The position numbers and the translations under genes were made by a program. From Prorocentrum cordatum (lineage: Eukaryota > Sar > Dinophyceae > Prorocentrales > Prorocentraceae): a stretch of DNA of 64,000 nucleotides. The stretch's first letter is position 1. Each line of letters begins with the position of its first letter. This document shows positions 9,836-20,890 of this stretch, one piece after another. The notes under the pieces are model-generated. The model was not told the DNA's origin. It ran no database searches and worked only from the letters and a program-made list of their open reading frames with translations. The stretch covers positions 1 to 64,000 of the forward strand of contig CAUYUJ010020166.1 of NCBI GenBank assembly GCA_963575745.1, in the 5' to 3' direction.

Positions 9836-10270
9836 AACCGATCATTCACCTCCACCAAAACAGTATCAAACCACTTTGTGGGATCCATGCTGGCGAACAT
9901 TCTTAGAATTCGGCCCTCCTTGCCCTTTTTCAGAAATATTGTAACTTTTCAGCCGGCGGTCTTGCCTGGATGTCGGCCCTCCGGGGCCCGTCCTCGGACC
10001 CCGGGCCGCCCAAAAAGAACCCGGGGCGGCGAGGGCCGGTGGGGCCGCCGGCCCGGCTGACAAAATCTGTTGTGGTCGGCACCTTCGGAGCGGACCCGTC
10101 GCGGTCAGGCTTGCACCGGGCTGCAGCGGCAGGCCACGTGGGCACACGGGCTGCCCAAAAAAAACACATCCTTGGAAGCTCTTGGGCACGGCGGCGCACG
10201 CCAGGGGGGTGGCCTGCACGGGGCGGCCGAGGGGCCCGCTGCAGGGAGACGGGCGACCAACTGCAGAGGC
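9836..10270. other. No recognisable gene
   Basis: Mixed GC-rich sequence between two repeat blocks. Open frames exist on both strands but none shows convincing protein-like composition. Confidence 0.4.
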
Positions 10271-10277
10271 GTAGGTT

Positions 10278-10620
10278 CTCGGAGCTCCGCGCGGATGTCT
10301 AGGATCGGCGGCGCGCTGTGCCCCGCGAGCGGACGGCGTGCCGCTCCGCTCCGCGGGCCGAGGGGCCGTGCCGAAGCATGGCAGGCTGGACGCCCCCCTC
10401 TCGTGAGCATAAACTTTCCGAGGCCAGCGCGGACTTCTTGGATCGGCGTGGAGAACGGCTCCGCGCATCCCCGCAACGCGCGGAAGAGGGTCCCGCGGTG
10501 CACAGGCGATCGAGCTCCGACAGGAGGGGTGCTGGCAGGACATGCAGGCCCGCGGAGCGCGCCAGGGGCAGGCCATAGGGCAGGCGTGGCGCCGATCCAG
10601 GACATCCGCGCGGAACTCTG
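10278..10620. repeat. Short repeat GAGnTCCGCGCGGACnTCnTGGATCGGCG in three copies
   Basis: Two direct copies and one inverted copy of a ~32-bp motif lie near 10278, 10418 and 10590-10620. The same motif returns as an inverted pair at 13985 and 14095. The inverted pairs look like termini of small elements. Confidence 0.55.
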
Positions 10621-10637
10621 AAGGCTGACGCTTGGAC

Positions 10638-10916
10638 GCCGCTCCTCTCCTCCTCCTCCTCCTCCTCCTCCTCCTCTCCTCCTCCGCTCCTCCCCCCACC
10701 CCCCCCTTCCATCCTCCTCCTCTCCCCCCGCCTCCTCCTCCTCCTCCTCCCCCCCCTCCCCTCCTCCTCCTCCTCCCCCTCCTCCTTCTCCTCCTCCTGC
10801 TGCTCCTCCTCCTCCTCCAACTCCTCCTCTCCATCCTCCTCCTCCCCCTCCTCCTCCTCCTCCTCCCCCTCCTCCTCCTCCTCCTCCTCCTCCTCCCCCT
10901 TCTCCTCCTCCTCGCG
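10638..10916 (-). repeat. Imperfect (CTC)n / (GAG)n tract
   Basis: About 280 bp of CTC-type repeat with CCC interruptions. It runs into the minus-strand exon candidate, so its Glu-rich translation could be part of that protein. Confidence 0.9.
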
Positions 10917-11078
10917 CTTCCTCTTCGACTGCGCGCGCCGCTGGTCCTGCCCGTCCAGCAGCGCCTCGCCGGCGACCGGCAGCGCCACCTCGCGCCCCGA
11001 GCTGCGCCCTGCGGCGGCCGCGCGCGGGAGCGGCCCCCCCAGGGGGTGGGGGGCGAGGAGTGCCCTCGGGTGCGCGGC
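10911..11078 (-). CDS. Exon candidate of an unidentified gene
   Basis: An acceptor-like CTCGAGCAG at 11079-11087 is followed by a frame reading GRSSGREVALPVAGEALLDG then QDQRRAQSKRKREEEE, which runs into the GAG repeat. Composition resembles the other minus-strand islands. The far end is not definable. Confidence 0.35.
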
Positions 11079-11089
11079 CTGCTCGAGTA

Positions 11090-11261
11090 CAGTCAAAAAC
11101 CCTAATAGCGACGCGCGGTAAGGACGCAAGACCCTTGAAAGCCGAAGTTGGGATTTTGGGGCGGCGGACGACGAAAACCCCAAGGACGCAAGAGCAAGGA
11201 AGAGCAAGGACGCAAGGGTATCCTGAGAAAAGTCGCGCGTCCGTATTGGGGTTTTTGACTG
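11090..11261. mobile_element. TA-flanked mariner-like MITE
   Basis: 172 bp with terminal inverted repeats starting CAGTCAAAAACCC on the left and its near-perfect complement on the right; the pairing extends through AATA and GACGCGCG for ~30 bp. A TA dinucleotide flanks each end (11088-11089, 11262-11263). CAGT termini with TA duplication are the classic signature of Tc1/mariner-derived non-autonomous elements. It lies immediately upstream (on -) of the exon at 10911-11078, so it may sit in an intron. Confidence 0.8.
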
Positions 11262-11482
11262 TACTGGGATCGGCGCGGGGGCTGCAAAGGGGAGGAGGGG
11301 GGGGGTATCAGTGGCTGCCACAGTGGGTTATACCTGGCCTAACCTTGTCCTGTAAGTGGGATACGGATGCACCAAGCAAGTGGCTTGTGGAGGTTAGATG
11401 GCTCTGCTCAGGTGGGCGGAGACCACTTGGCCCGGATGGCTGACTCTCCTGAGCCACTCGGGGCATTTTCGTGTCCCCCTGC

Positions 11483-11985
11483 AACCACTTGGATGCTCGT
11501 CCTCCCCTCAATATTTTCACGTGTGTTCTCAGATTCTCCTGACCATTGGCGGTTACTTGTACTCACCTGCACCACTTGGATGCTCCTCCTCCCCTCGACT
11601 TCTCCCATGCCCCTAGATCCTCATGGCCATCGGCGGATCTGTGTTCTCCCCTACGACCACGTGGATGCTCGTCCTCCCCTCCACTTCTCCCGTGCCCCCA
11701 GATCCTCATCGCCATCGGCGGATCCATGTTAGTTCTCCCCTGCGACTACGTGGATGCTCCTCCTCCCCTCCGCCTCTCACATGCCCCCAGATCCTCATCG
11801 CCATCGGCGGATACATGTTCGCCCCTACGACCACTTGGAGGCTCCTCCTCCCCTCCGCCTCTCCCGTGCCCCAAGATCCTCATCGCCATCGGCGGATATA
11901 CTTGTTCTCGCCTGCGACCATTTGGAGGCTCGTCCTCCCCTCCGCCCCTCCCGTGCCCCCAAATCCTCATCACCATCGGCGCTTC
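11483..11985 (+). repeat. 86-88-bp minisatellite, six units
   Basis: Units start near 11483, 11571, 11655, 11743, 11829 and 11916. Each contains ACCACTTGGATGCTC, CCTCCCCTCC, GTGCCCCCAGATCCTCATCG and CATCGGCGGAT. Later units are the most alike. Confidence 0.85.
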
Positions 11986-12012
11986 TCCGCGCCCGTGCCC
12001 CTCTTTCCCCAG

Positions 12013-12214
12013 GAGGAGGAGGAGGAGGAGGAGGAGGAGGAGGAGGAGGAGGAGGAGGAGGAGGAGGAGGCCCCCCCGGACCGCCCGCGGGGCGCCCAGG
12101 GGGAGCCCCCACGTGCTCGCGCCGCGATCCAGAGGCGCGCCCTGGGGAGGGGCTGCTGGCAGCTTTCGGCCTCTCCTGGAAAGCCGACGTCGTCGACGAT
12201 ACCCGTCGTCGTCT

Positions 12215-12246
<32 letters not shown>

Positions 12247-12297
12247 AACCGTCGACCGTCGTCGTCGTCGCCGTCGTCGACGTCGACGTCGTCGTCG

Positions 12298-12339
<42 letters not shown>

Positions 12340-12385
12340 TCGTCGTCATCGTCGTCGTCGTCGGCGTCGACCGTCGTCGTCGTCT
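12013..12385 (+). repeat. (GGA)n followed by (CGT)n
   Basis: A ~60-bp GGA run, ~110 bp of GC-rich sequence, then ~200 bp of CGT repeats. The frames encode homopolymers only. Confidence 0.9.
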
Positions 12386-12639
12386 GGGGCCCCCCGCTGG
12401 GCCCCAGGACCGTCAGAGCAGGCGTTCCTCCCCGCGCATCTCCCTCCCCCGCCGCCGCCCCGGAAGGCCACGGCACCCGAGGCCACTCCTGCGAGGAGCG
12501 GGCCTCCCAGGCGTCCGAGGATGTGAGGTCCTCAAGCCGCGGCCCGACGCCCATGGGGGAACGTTTCCCCAGGGACCCGCCTTTGACGGCCCCAAAGGTA
12601 ACCCTATGCCCCCGATGACCACAGGGTGTGGCCCCACAG

Positions 12640-13160
12640 CCCCGGGCCAAGAGCGCTCCAAAGCGTCCCAAGATGCCTCAAGACGGTCCACAATGCCCCC
12701 AAGACGCCCCAAGATGCCTTCGAGACACCTCCCAAGAGGCCCCCAAGACGCAACAATTGGTGATTTCCGTGGGTTGTTGGAAGATTTTGGCATTCTCGCC
12801 TTTTCGGCTTACCCGCGCTCCAAGACGGCCCAAAAGGAACCCAAGATCGCCGAAACACGGCCCAAGAGGCCTCCAATTGTGCCTCGAAACGGCCCCAAAG
12901 GCTCCAAGAGAGCGCTAAAGCCCCCAAGACGGATCCAAGAGCGGGCCCCGACTGGGGACAGGAACAGACATTTCGCGCTCTAGGCTCCGAGAAATCCCCA
13001 GGAGACCCCAAGAGGCCCCCAAAAGGTCCCCAAAAGGCCCCCAAAAGGCCCCCGATAGGCCCCAAGAGGCCCCCATGAGGCCCCAGGAGGTCTTAGAAAT
13101 ACCGCCAAGACGCCCCCGAGAGGCCTCCTTCCAAGAGACCCCAAGACGCTTGGCCCCCAA
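12640..13160 (+). repeat. Degenerate CCCCAAGAGGCC-type repeat
   Basis: Short units such as CCCCAAGAGGCCCC and CCAAGACGCCCC recur through ~500 bp. Related blocks lie at 46010-46230 and 55615-55760. The minus strand reads as Leu/Gly/Trp-rich repeats (GVLGALW-type), which I treat as non-coding. ATTTTGGCAT near 12783 also occurs beside the 55.6-kb block. Confidence 0.7.
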
Positions 13161-13194
13161 ATGCCCCAAGAAACAATCGAGAGGCCTCCTCCTC

Positions 13195-13494
13195 ATCCTC
13201 CTCTATTCCTCCTCCTCCTCCTCCTCCTCCTCCTCCTCCTCCTCCTCCTCCTCCTTCTCGCTCGCCATGAGCATGCCCACATATAACACTATTGATACAG
13301 GATGGGCCGGCGGAGTGAGCGAAGCGACTCAATAGGAAAGCTCGGGGCTCCAGCGAGATCACAGATTTCCCCTGGCAGGTCGCCACAGAAAGGAGGAGCA
13401 GGAGCAGGAGCAGGAGCAGGAGGAGGAGGAGCAGGAGCAGGAGGAGGAGGAGGAGGAGGAGGAGGAGGAGGAGGAGGAGGAGGAGGAGGAGCGA
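13195..13494. repeat. (CTC)n and (GGA)n tracts
   Basis: CTC run at 13195-13262 and GGA run at 13393-13494, on opposite strands, separated by ~130 bp without a gene. Confidence 0.9.
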
Positions 13495-13657
13495 ACGGAC
13501 TCTTTCTCGGAGTGCACGGCTGCACGGCATGCCTCCTGGCACAACGACGCCGTGCCCGAGGACGGTCCCAGAGCCACGAGGCCGACGCAAAGGAACAACA
13601 AAAAAAACAGCACCTGGACAGACAGACATCACATTGGATGAGGTCCTGGGGGATGCG

Positions 13658-13735
13658 TAGGGGGCCACATGCGAACCCTACCCCCCACGATTTCTGAGGG
13701 GGAAGGTGGGGTTCACTTTTCGCTCGGGGTGGCCC
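13658..13735 (+). repeat. Half copy of the TA-flanked foldback at 21131
   Basis: Starts TAGGGGGCCACATGCGAACC and follows the left arm of the 21131-21294 element up to GGGGTTCACTTT, then ends at a short GGCCCCC complement. It looks like an internally deleted copy. Confidence 0.7.
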
Positions 13736-13762
13736 CCGAATTGCGGGCCGCCGGCCTACCAC

Positions 13763-13905
13763 CCGCCCCAGCGCCACTCGCAGCTCCCCGGCGCCGTCGG
13801 GCGCGTCCAGGAAGAGCGCGTGGAGCCGGTCCTCGTCGGCGGCCCGCGCCGGGGCCGGGGCGGAGCGGGGCAGAGGGCGGGGCGTATCGGAGCGGCGCGG
13901 CCCGG
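13763..13905 (-). CDS. Exon candidate of an unidentified gene
   Basis: The minus strand reads RAADEDRLHALFLDAPDGAG then ELRVALGR and meets a GTGGTAGG donor at 13762. Amino-acid use is protein-like and unlike the repeat frames nearby. The upstream acceptor is unclear. Confidence 0.4.
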
Positions 13906-13984
13906 CCTCCCCCCAGATCCGACGGCGCGCACACACTGAAACACCGGGGAGGGAACGAGCAGAGCCCTGAACCCCCAGAAGCGC

Positions 13985-14125
13985 TCGGAGCTCCGCACGG
14001 ACTTCCTGGATCGGCGCCGGAAGCCCCTCCCTGGCGCGCGGGGCGCGCCAGGGCGGCGCCAGGGCGGCGCCGCTGGGGGGGCCCCCGACGCCAATCCAAG
14101 AAAGCCGCGCGGAGGTGCGAAAGCC
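13985..14125. repeat. Inverted pair of the GCGCGGAC/GGATCGGCG motif
   Basis: Left copy near 13985-14022 and a degenerate inverted copy near 14090-14125 bracket ~70 bp of GC-rich DNA. See the copies at 10278-10620. Confidence 0.5.
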
Positions 14126-14348
14126 AATGTTTATGGAGGTGGCACACCCCACCCCCACCCCCAGCCAGGACCCCCTCTCCCGACCTGGGGTCCAGGGATC
14201 CTGACTAGGAGTGAAGGTGATGTCTTGGCTCCCAAGAGGAGCTCCTCTGATTACCAGCCCCACCCCCAAGCCAGATCCCCCCTGAATCACCAGGACGCGA
14301 TGGAGGGGTCCTGGCTTAGGGTGAGGGTGGGTTGTGCTGTCCTTCTTC

Positions 14349-14460
14349 CCAGGCCCCCGATGTCATGATTTTTCTCATGCCCCCGAAGGACGAACAACGC
14401 TGAAGACCTTCCGTTGTGGTTCCTTGCCACGACTCGAAAGGGGGGTCTGGGGTTTGTGCA
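14349..14460 (+). mobile_element. Short copy of inverted-repeat family F
   Basis: Begins CCCCCGATGTCATGATTTTT and ends AGGGGGGTCTGGGG, matching the termini of the ~185-bp family F but shorter inside. Confidence 0.55.
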
Positions 14461-15249
14461 GTTGTTGTTTCCTCGAGGGGGAAGAAGGCAGGACTTCTCT
14501 AGAGGCCTCCCAGATGGGGCCCGAGTAGATGGGGTCGGAGGATCGCGCCGCATCGCCGATACATCGGCGATGCATCGGCATTCATCGACGACGCATCGTC
14601 GACGTGGGCGATGCATCGGCGACGTCGACGTGAAGCAAATCGGGCTCCAGAGACTCCACGCTTTCGGCGGAGGGGGGGTGCACGAGGGTTCCCTGCAGCC
14701 AGAAAACACGCCGCGAAGCGACGAGAGCTTCAGAAAACGTCGAAAACATGTAGAACCCCCTTGGCGAAAAACATATCCTTATCCATGGTCTCGCGGGCCG
14801 GGCCCCTGGGCCGCGAACCCGCGGAGATGAAACGTCCTCTCGCGGACGCCCCGCGCGCAACGTATCCGTGCGACCGCGTATCTGCTGGATCGCGACCCGG
14901 AATCCACACGTTCGCCGCAAGTGAGAAACCTCAAGACCGAACAAGAGCCGCGCGCCAAAAATCATGCCGGCGAAGGGCCACTCTTTTAGGCGTAGCCGGC
15001 TGGACGTCCGAGGGGCTGGCTCCGGATGGCCCTGCGCTCGGAGGGCACAAGCTGAATATCAATGCCGCGCCAGTTGGACGACGCCACCAGCGTGGCACCG
15101 TCGAAGAAGTTTCCCATCGCAGAAGGGTTGCCATGCTACGTACGTGTATACCTCTATATGTTAACCAGCGAGGACCTCTAACAGTGATTCCAATCTATGC
15201 TGTGCAACCTCAGCTGTGCAATCAACGAAGTGCGATCTAGGTGGTGCAA
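14461..15249. other. No recognisable gene
   Basis: Includes a CGATGCATCGGCGATGC-rich patch near 14555-14630 with many self-complementary ATGCAT and ATCGGCGAT units. The rest shows no convincing coding signal. Confidence 0.4.
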
Positions 15250-15410
15250 CCCATGTGGTGCAATCCTTGCGGTCCAAGACGATGCAAAGCAATGCAGAGC
15301 AATGCGATGGCAATGCGATTGCCATGCAATGCGCCCGCAAAGCAATGCAAAGCAACGCAAAGCAGCACAATTCGATGGCGATGCACAGCAATGCGACTGC
15401 AATGCAAGGG
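15250..15410 (+). repeat. Imperfect GCAATGCAAA repeat
   Basis: Short units of GCAATGC and GCAAAGCAATGC. A pure GCATT array appears later at 45190-45231. Confidence 0.7.
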
Positions 15411-15540
15411 TGTGGGGGCAACGGGGTGGCGGCTACGGACGGGAACGGGGCCGCCGGGGCCGCGCAAGGGCCCAGAGTCGGAGAAGGAACATCAAAATCC
15501 CTAAGTGCAGTCACAGTTTTGATAATGTATGTCTACCTAC

Positions 15541-15725
15541 ACACCTTTACATCTCGAAATGTATATATACATACATATATATACATACATGGGCATATCT
15601 ATCTGTACAGAGATATGCAGTATTGTGTTGTATTCGCTCTCCCAACATGTACACACGTATGTGATATATCGACATTTGTATATCTGAACAAATCTACATA
15701 CAAATGTAAAGATATAGATATAGAC
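15541..15725 (+). repeat. AT-rich ATAC/TATA microsatellite
   Basis: Degenerate TACATA and GATATA units in an AT-rich island, similar in type to 29990-30560. Confidence 0.7.
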
Positions 15726-16049
15726 GCTGTCCCTCATCGTTGGCACCCAGCTTAACCGCGTACGGCAATGTATGGTCGTCTGCCGCAGCGGTGTCATACA
15801 ACACGTTTGTTGGAGAGTCGAACGAGTAACACGCTCAGCGCTAAAAAACACGCGCGTGCCACTGACACCCCTGATTGGAGGAAGAACCAACTGCACAAAC
15901 ATAGACGTGCGATGGGGGCGGCGCGCGATCCACTGTCGCTGGGCCTGAACAAGTACATCGTCGAAGGAAGGGGGAGAACACAGGGGACACCCCTTCCTCC
16001 CCCCTCCCGCTTAAAAAATCATTCGGCGGTGCCAGGCACCAGGCCGCCC

Positions 16050-16170
16050 CCCCCCCCCCCTCCGACCCCTCCCCCCCCCCTCCGACCCCTCGCAAAATAA
16101 CTGGATCCTCAACCGCCCCCCGGAGCATTCCCGGGGGGGTCCAGGATCAGAATCCCCCCCCCCCCCGGGG
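16050..16170. repeat. Homopolymer C runs
   Basis: Several runs of 10-14 C with TCCGACCCCT spacers, related in reverse to the C/G-run units at 16975-17440. Coding frames across it are unreliable. Confidence 0.7.
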
Positions 16171-16344
16171 AAATGATTCGAGGGCCCCGCACCCCCCACC
16201 CGCCTGGCAAAAGAACTCGAGGGGTCCCCCTCTCTGGGCAACGACGACGCCGACGACGCCTACGACGACGGCGACAATGTCAGCTGCGGGGCAACGTCAG
16301 CGGCGGCGGCGGCGTACCTGTCCGCCAAGCGCCGGCTCTGATAG

Positions 16345-16640
16345 AATGCTACTAGGGCTCGATCTACTACGGACGGCTGGGTCCAGCAGAAGCTCCAGTA
16401 GCATCATGTGCTGGCTGGATCCAGGTCTGGTGGAATTCCACTATAGACTCGATCTAGCATTTTCGCAACGTATCAAAACACCATCCAGCTGAAACCCTAC
16501 GAGGGCTCGATCCATCTTCGAAAGAATCCTACTAGGGCTGGATCCAGCTCTGGAGGAATAAAATTCGGTCTCGACTCCGCTTCAATCGAATCCTACGAGG
16601 GGTCGGCCCAGCTTCCATCGCATCCCACTAGGACTCGGTC
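16345..16640 (+). repeat. Imperfect repeat ATCCTACTAGGGCTCGATCC
   Basis: At least five degenerate copies of ~20 bp spaced 35-145 bp, each containing CTAC(T/G)AGG and (C/T)CGATC. No gene. Confidence 0.6.
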
Positions 16641-17440
16641 GTCGTCGTCGTCATCGTCGTCGGCGTCTTTGTCGTTTTCGTCGTCGTCGTCTTCGGCGTC
16701 TGCGTCGGTGTCGGCGTCAGCGTCGGCGCCGTCGTAGTTGTCGTCCGTCGGCGTCTGCGTCTGCGTCGTGTTATCATCGGCATCGGCGTCGGCGTGGGCG
16801 TCGGCATTGTCGACGTCGTCGTCGTCGCCGCCAGCGTCGTCGTCGTCGGCGTCGTCGTCATCGTCGTCGTCGTGGTTGTCGTCCGTCGTGAGTCGTGAGT
16901 CGTCAGTCTTCGTCGTCGTCGTCGTCGTCGTTGACGTCGTCCTCGTCGTCGTCGTCGTGCATGCCGGGCCGGGGGGGACCTGGACCCCTCGAAAATGTTT
17001 CCCATGGGTGGGTGGGGTTGCGTGGTCCTGGACCCCCCCCCCCTCCCGAATCATTCTCCCGGGGGGGGGGGGCGGTCTGGACCCCCCCCCCACCCCTGAA
17101 TTTTTTTTTGGGGGGGCGGTTCTACCCCCCTACCCCTTATCTTTTTTTCGGGGGAGCGTCGTCGTCATCGTCGTCGTCGTGGTTGTCGTCCGTCGTGAGT
17201 CGTGAGTTGTCGTCGTCGTCGTCGTCGTCGTGCATGCCGGGCCGGGGGGGATCTGGACCCCTCGAAAACTTTTCCCATGGGAGGGTGGGGTGGCGTGGTC
17301 CTGGACCCCCCCCCCTCCCGAATCATTTTCCCGGGGGGGGGGGTTCTGGAACCCCCCCCACCCCTGAATTTTTTCTTGGGGGGGGGCGGCTCCACCCCCC
17401 TGCCCCTTAATTTGTTTTCGGGGGGGAGGCGGTTCCACCC
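16640..17440 (+). repeat. (CGT)n tract running into a ~310-bp direct duplication
   Basis: CGT repeats to ~16970. Two copies (about 16869-17178 and 17179-17440) each start GTGGTTGTCGTCCGTCGTGA, pass GCATGCCGGGCCGGGGGG, CCCCTCGAAAA and CCCATGGG, and then hold alternating runs of 8-12 C and G around GAATCATT. Frames are dominated by Pro/Gly runs. Confidence 0.8.
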
Positions 17441-17576
17441 CCCCCCCTTGCCAGCAGCCTCCGAGGCCGCGCGGACTTCTCCGACGGGCGCCGGACCCCC
17501 TGCCCGGCGCGCCGCCGGCGCCCGGGGCGGCGCCCGAGGCGCCGCCAGGGCTTCCCAGCGCCCACTGGGGGAGGCA

Positions 17577-17685
17577 AGGAGGAGGAGGAGGAGGAGGAGG
17601 AGGAGGAGGAGGAGGAGGAGGAGGAGGAGGAGGAGGAGGAATAGGAGGAGGAGGAGGAGGAGGAGGAGGAGGAGGAGGACGACGC
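17577..17685 (+). repeat. (GGA)n tract
   Basis: Nearly pure GGA for ~105 bp. Just upstream (17450-17560, minus) a frame reading GEVRAASEAAGK may be a short exon. Confidence 0.9.
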
Positions 17686-17689
17686 TGCG

Positions 17690-18600
17690 CGCGCAGCCCC
17701 GACAGTTTCTGTCCGCGGCGGGCTCGCGCGCGGCGTCGGCGGCACGAGCTTTCGACACCGCGTCGATCGTTCCGCCTGGAACCGATGACGCTGCCGGGTC
17801 CCTCGGTGCGCCCGCGCCGTCCTGTCGTGCGGACGGAGTGCAGTCTTGAACGCCTTCGCCGGCGTCGCAGGCGCGCCATCGCCGCGCGAACCTGCCCTAC
17901 GTATATGCAGCTTTCTCTTCTTCGACGTATATCGCCCCTCCCGATCCGCTGGCCCGGGGATCCTCCAAGGTGCGGTGGGCCCGCTGGAGGAAGAGGAACT
18001 TCCGCTGGTAGGGCAGCTGATCCAGCGGAGGCCCTCGCTTCTTCTCCTGCTGGGCACGAACAACCAACGGGCCTCGAGGGTTGGGCGTAGCTTGAAAGGG
18101 GGGCGATAGTTGGGGGAGAATATGAGGTGCACTTCTCGGGCCAGGCCGGCTGCCTCCCCATTCATCGTCCCCCTACGACGCGAGGCCCAACAGGAAAATG
18201 GATCCTGGGCCCCGGGGCCGCGGCCTGTCCCCAGGACCCTCGCATTGTTGCCTGATCAGGTCCTGGGACCCGTGACGGGCCACGGAGCCCCGAAAACGGC
18301 CACAAAAACCTTCGGTCCCGTCTCCCTCAGGACCCGTTCTCAGGTGAGCATTTTTTATTCGGCGTTGGAAGGGGGGGATCTGGCTCCGGACCTATGCTTT
18401 GTGCGACTGTTTGCAGCAGTGCGTCCATCATGGGGGAGGCTCCACATGCCCGAAACAGGCGCAAAAACATCAAAGATCTACTCCTTGGGGGGGGGGGGGG
18501 AGGGGGGAGGGGGCAAGGGCCCGCGCCGATCGGCAAAACAACGAATCAAACAAAAACGACAACTTCTCAGACATCCAAGGTCTTGGCTGTTTCAGCGCAG
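17690..18600. other. Weak minus-strand coding island and repeats
   Basis: Minus-strand frames near 17760-18090 have mixed composition and could be exons, but I cannot place splice sites. 18200-18340 resembles the family F' repeat (see 28745). No gene is claimed. Confidence 0.3.
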
Positions 18601-18609
18601 GGTCTCCGG

Positions 18610-18760
18610 AAGCCTCGACCCTCTCCCCGGGGCCAGTCTCTCTTCCCGAGCCGTTGTCTGTCGGTCCCGCGGCCCGGCGAGGGCTCCCGGAGGGGCGAAA
18701 GAGGCAGAAGGAACTCCCGTCGCGATTTTTGCTCACGTCGCGAGAAAGTCTGGGCCAGGG
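18610..18760 (+). repeat. Family F' dispersed repeat copy
   Basis: Contains CTCGACCCT, CCCCGGGGCC, CCCGAG, a GGCGAGGGC core and CTCCCGTCGCGATTTTTGCTC. These elements also occur at 28745-28915 and 31160-31455. Confidence 0.5.
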
Positions 18761-19027
18761 GGACACGCATCGCTCCCTGGACCTGCTCTGGGGAGCGTTC
18801 CGACCAGAATGTCAAGGCGAAACCAGCTGTGGCGAGGAGGAGCCTCCTGGAGGCCCCCCAAAACGGCGAACAGAAGCCAAAGTTGGACCCTCGATCCTCG
18901 AACTCTTGCTGTGATTCTTTGGAGGCTTGGAAGATGGCACCAAGAGGCAGGAGGTGCGTCCACCAGGAGGGTATGCTCCTGGATGTTGGTGTTGGCGGGG
19001 TGCTGGTTGTAGCTTATCGGCTATCTA

Positions 19028-19203
19028 TAAAGGAGCCCCAGAACACACACACACACATACACACACATAAATACACACTAATGAAAACTTCCCCATATTT
19101 TCCTATATTTTCTGTTTTTCTTATTCCCCCCCCACTTCCAATATTTTCGTATATTTTCCTGGGGATCGACGATTAATTGTGTCTGTGTTTTTTCCCCTCC
19201 TGA
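19028..19203 (-). mobile_element. Introner-like element, family D copy 2
   Basis: Minus start TCAGGAGGGG at 19203; longest copy because of a CA run. TAGAT (ATCTA on +) flanks both ends at 19023-19027 and 19204-19208. The base before the element gives a GA-type donor. No exon is evident beside it. Confidence 0.6.
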
Positions 19204-19220
19204 ATCTAGGAAGCCCGAGT

Positions 19221-19412
19221 CTCAGACCCCCGGCGCCATGATATTTTCACAACGTCGACCCCCAGAGGTCTCGAACCCTTCCCCAGGACCGCTTTCTCAT
19301 CCCGAGTCCTTTTTGTTGACGCTCCCGAGGGCAAGGTAAGGGCCCCCCCAAAGCCGCACATAGCGCGAAACCTCCCGTCATGATTCTTGTCATGACCCGA
19401 GGGGGTCTGGGG
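19221..19412 (+). mobile_element. Inverted-repeat family F copy
   Basis: Starts CAGACCCCCGGCGCCATGA and ends CATGACCCGAGGGGGTCTGG, so the termini are inverted repeats of ~18 bp. The middle holds AACGTCGACCCC, GAGGTCTCGA and CCCGAGTC. Confidence 0.65.
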
Positions 19413-20546
19413 TATTTCCAGCATCGCCGAGATCGGGATCATCTTCCCTCCCTGAGATTCGACGTAGCGAACAAATTGCAACAGCGAAAAAAATCACGCC
19501 TGGAGCCCTATAGACCCTATCTGCGTCATGCTTGGAGCCAGATCGATCTGTGATGGTCCCGGGGCCGGAAAAAAGACGAAAACGCCTGGCTCGAAAAAAT
19601 TGGGACGCCAGTATCTCAGGGCGTTTGCATCCCGAGTCGTTTTTTGACGGCCCCGAGGCTCGCCCCCCAGAGGCTGAACACGGCTAAAATCTGGCCGCTC
19701 CAACTTCTTGTTCGTGGTTCGTGGCGTCGGATCTCTGGGTAGGAAGCCCGAGCATTATCCCCTTCGCCGAGATCGGTATCATCTTCCTTCGGTGGATTGG
19801 AGGCCCGGAAATTGGCACCAACACCAGCACAGGGGTTGCCTCCACAGGGGGAAGATGATCCTCGATTTCGGTGTTGGTGGTTCTACTTCGGTCACCTTGG
19901 AAGCCAGAGTATTACCATCATCGCCGAGATCGGGATCTTCTTCCCTCGGTGGAGGCACACCGCCGATCTTGGCGGTGGTGTCAACCTCTAGGCCTGCGAG
20001 TGGAGGCGCACCGATTCGTGTGGCGATCTCCTGCGCCGCGCGCGGGGCGGCTGGCGCCGGCGCGCCGCGGGCCATATCACCGCCGCGGGCCGGAGGCGCC
20101 CCCGCGGGCACAGAGGCCCTCCGGCAGCGCCGCCGCGCGCGGGGCGGCGGGCGCGGGGGCGCCGCCGGACATCGCCCCTCCCCGAGCTCGAGCCGGCATG
20201 CTCGCGTCGCGAATCGAAGGTTCGCTGATCGAGGACCGAGCTTTGGCTCTTGCTCTCGGCCTCCGAGGCGCTCCTCGTCGCCGCGGCTGGATCCGCCCTG
20301 AGATTCTAGCCAGAAGGCTCCCCAGAACAGGGGCGGGGATGGTTTCTTGTGCCCCAGACCCAGACGTGACGTGCTCGCCTCGTGTGCAAAAACCACGTTT
20401 TGGGTTTTCGGCCGTGCTTGGCCTCTGAGAGCCTTCGCTCGGCCCAGGGACCATCAAACAACGACTCGGGAAGGCAGTCCTACCCGGTGGTCCTACCCTG
20501 TGGACTGGGTCGGGGGCTTCCGGAGATCTCGCACTGAAACAATCAA

Positions 20547-20727
20547 GACCCCCGACGTCATGTTTCTTTCAGAACGTCGACCCCTGGAGGTCTCGACCCA
20601 TTCCCCGGGGCCGGCTTTTCATCATGAGTCGTTCTTGGACACTCCCGGGGGCCGGAGTACAAGGCATCCAGAGGCAGAAAATAGCGCAACGCCTGCCGTC
20701 GTGAATATTTCATGACCCAGGGGGGAC
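20547..20727 (+). mobile_element. Inverted-repeat family F copy
   Basis: Same plan as 19221-19412: ACCCCCGACGTCATG, AACGTCGACCCC, GGTCTCGACCCATTCCCCGG, terminal CATGACCCAGGGGGG. Confidence 0.65.
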
Positions 20728-20782
20728 ATCGATGAGCATGCCCGCGTCGGGAAACAAAAAAACCTACGGGAGGTTCTCGACC

Positions 20783-20843
20783 GGACGACGACAACTAGGA
20801 CGGACGACGACGACGAGGACGGACGACGACGACGACGAGGACG

Positions 20844-20890
<47 letters not shown>

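Noticed and set aside
12640-13160. Minus-strand Leu/Gly/Trp-rich frames (GVLGALW-type) as a membrane protein
   Set aside because: They come from degenerate CCCCAAGAGGCC repeats found in three places and are open in more than one frame.
16869-17440. Pro/Gly-rich proteins across the duplicated C/G runs
   Set aside because: Frame depends on homopolymer lengths that are unreliable, and both strands look equally open.
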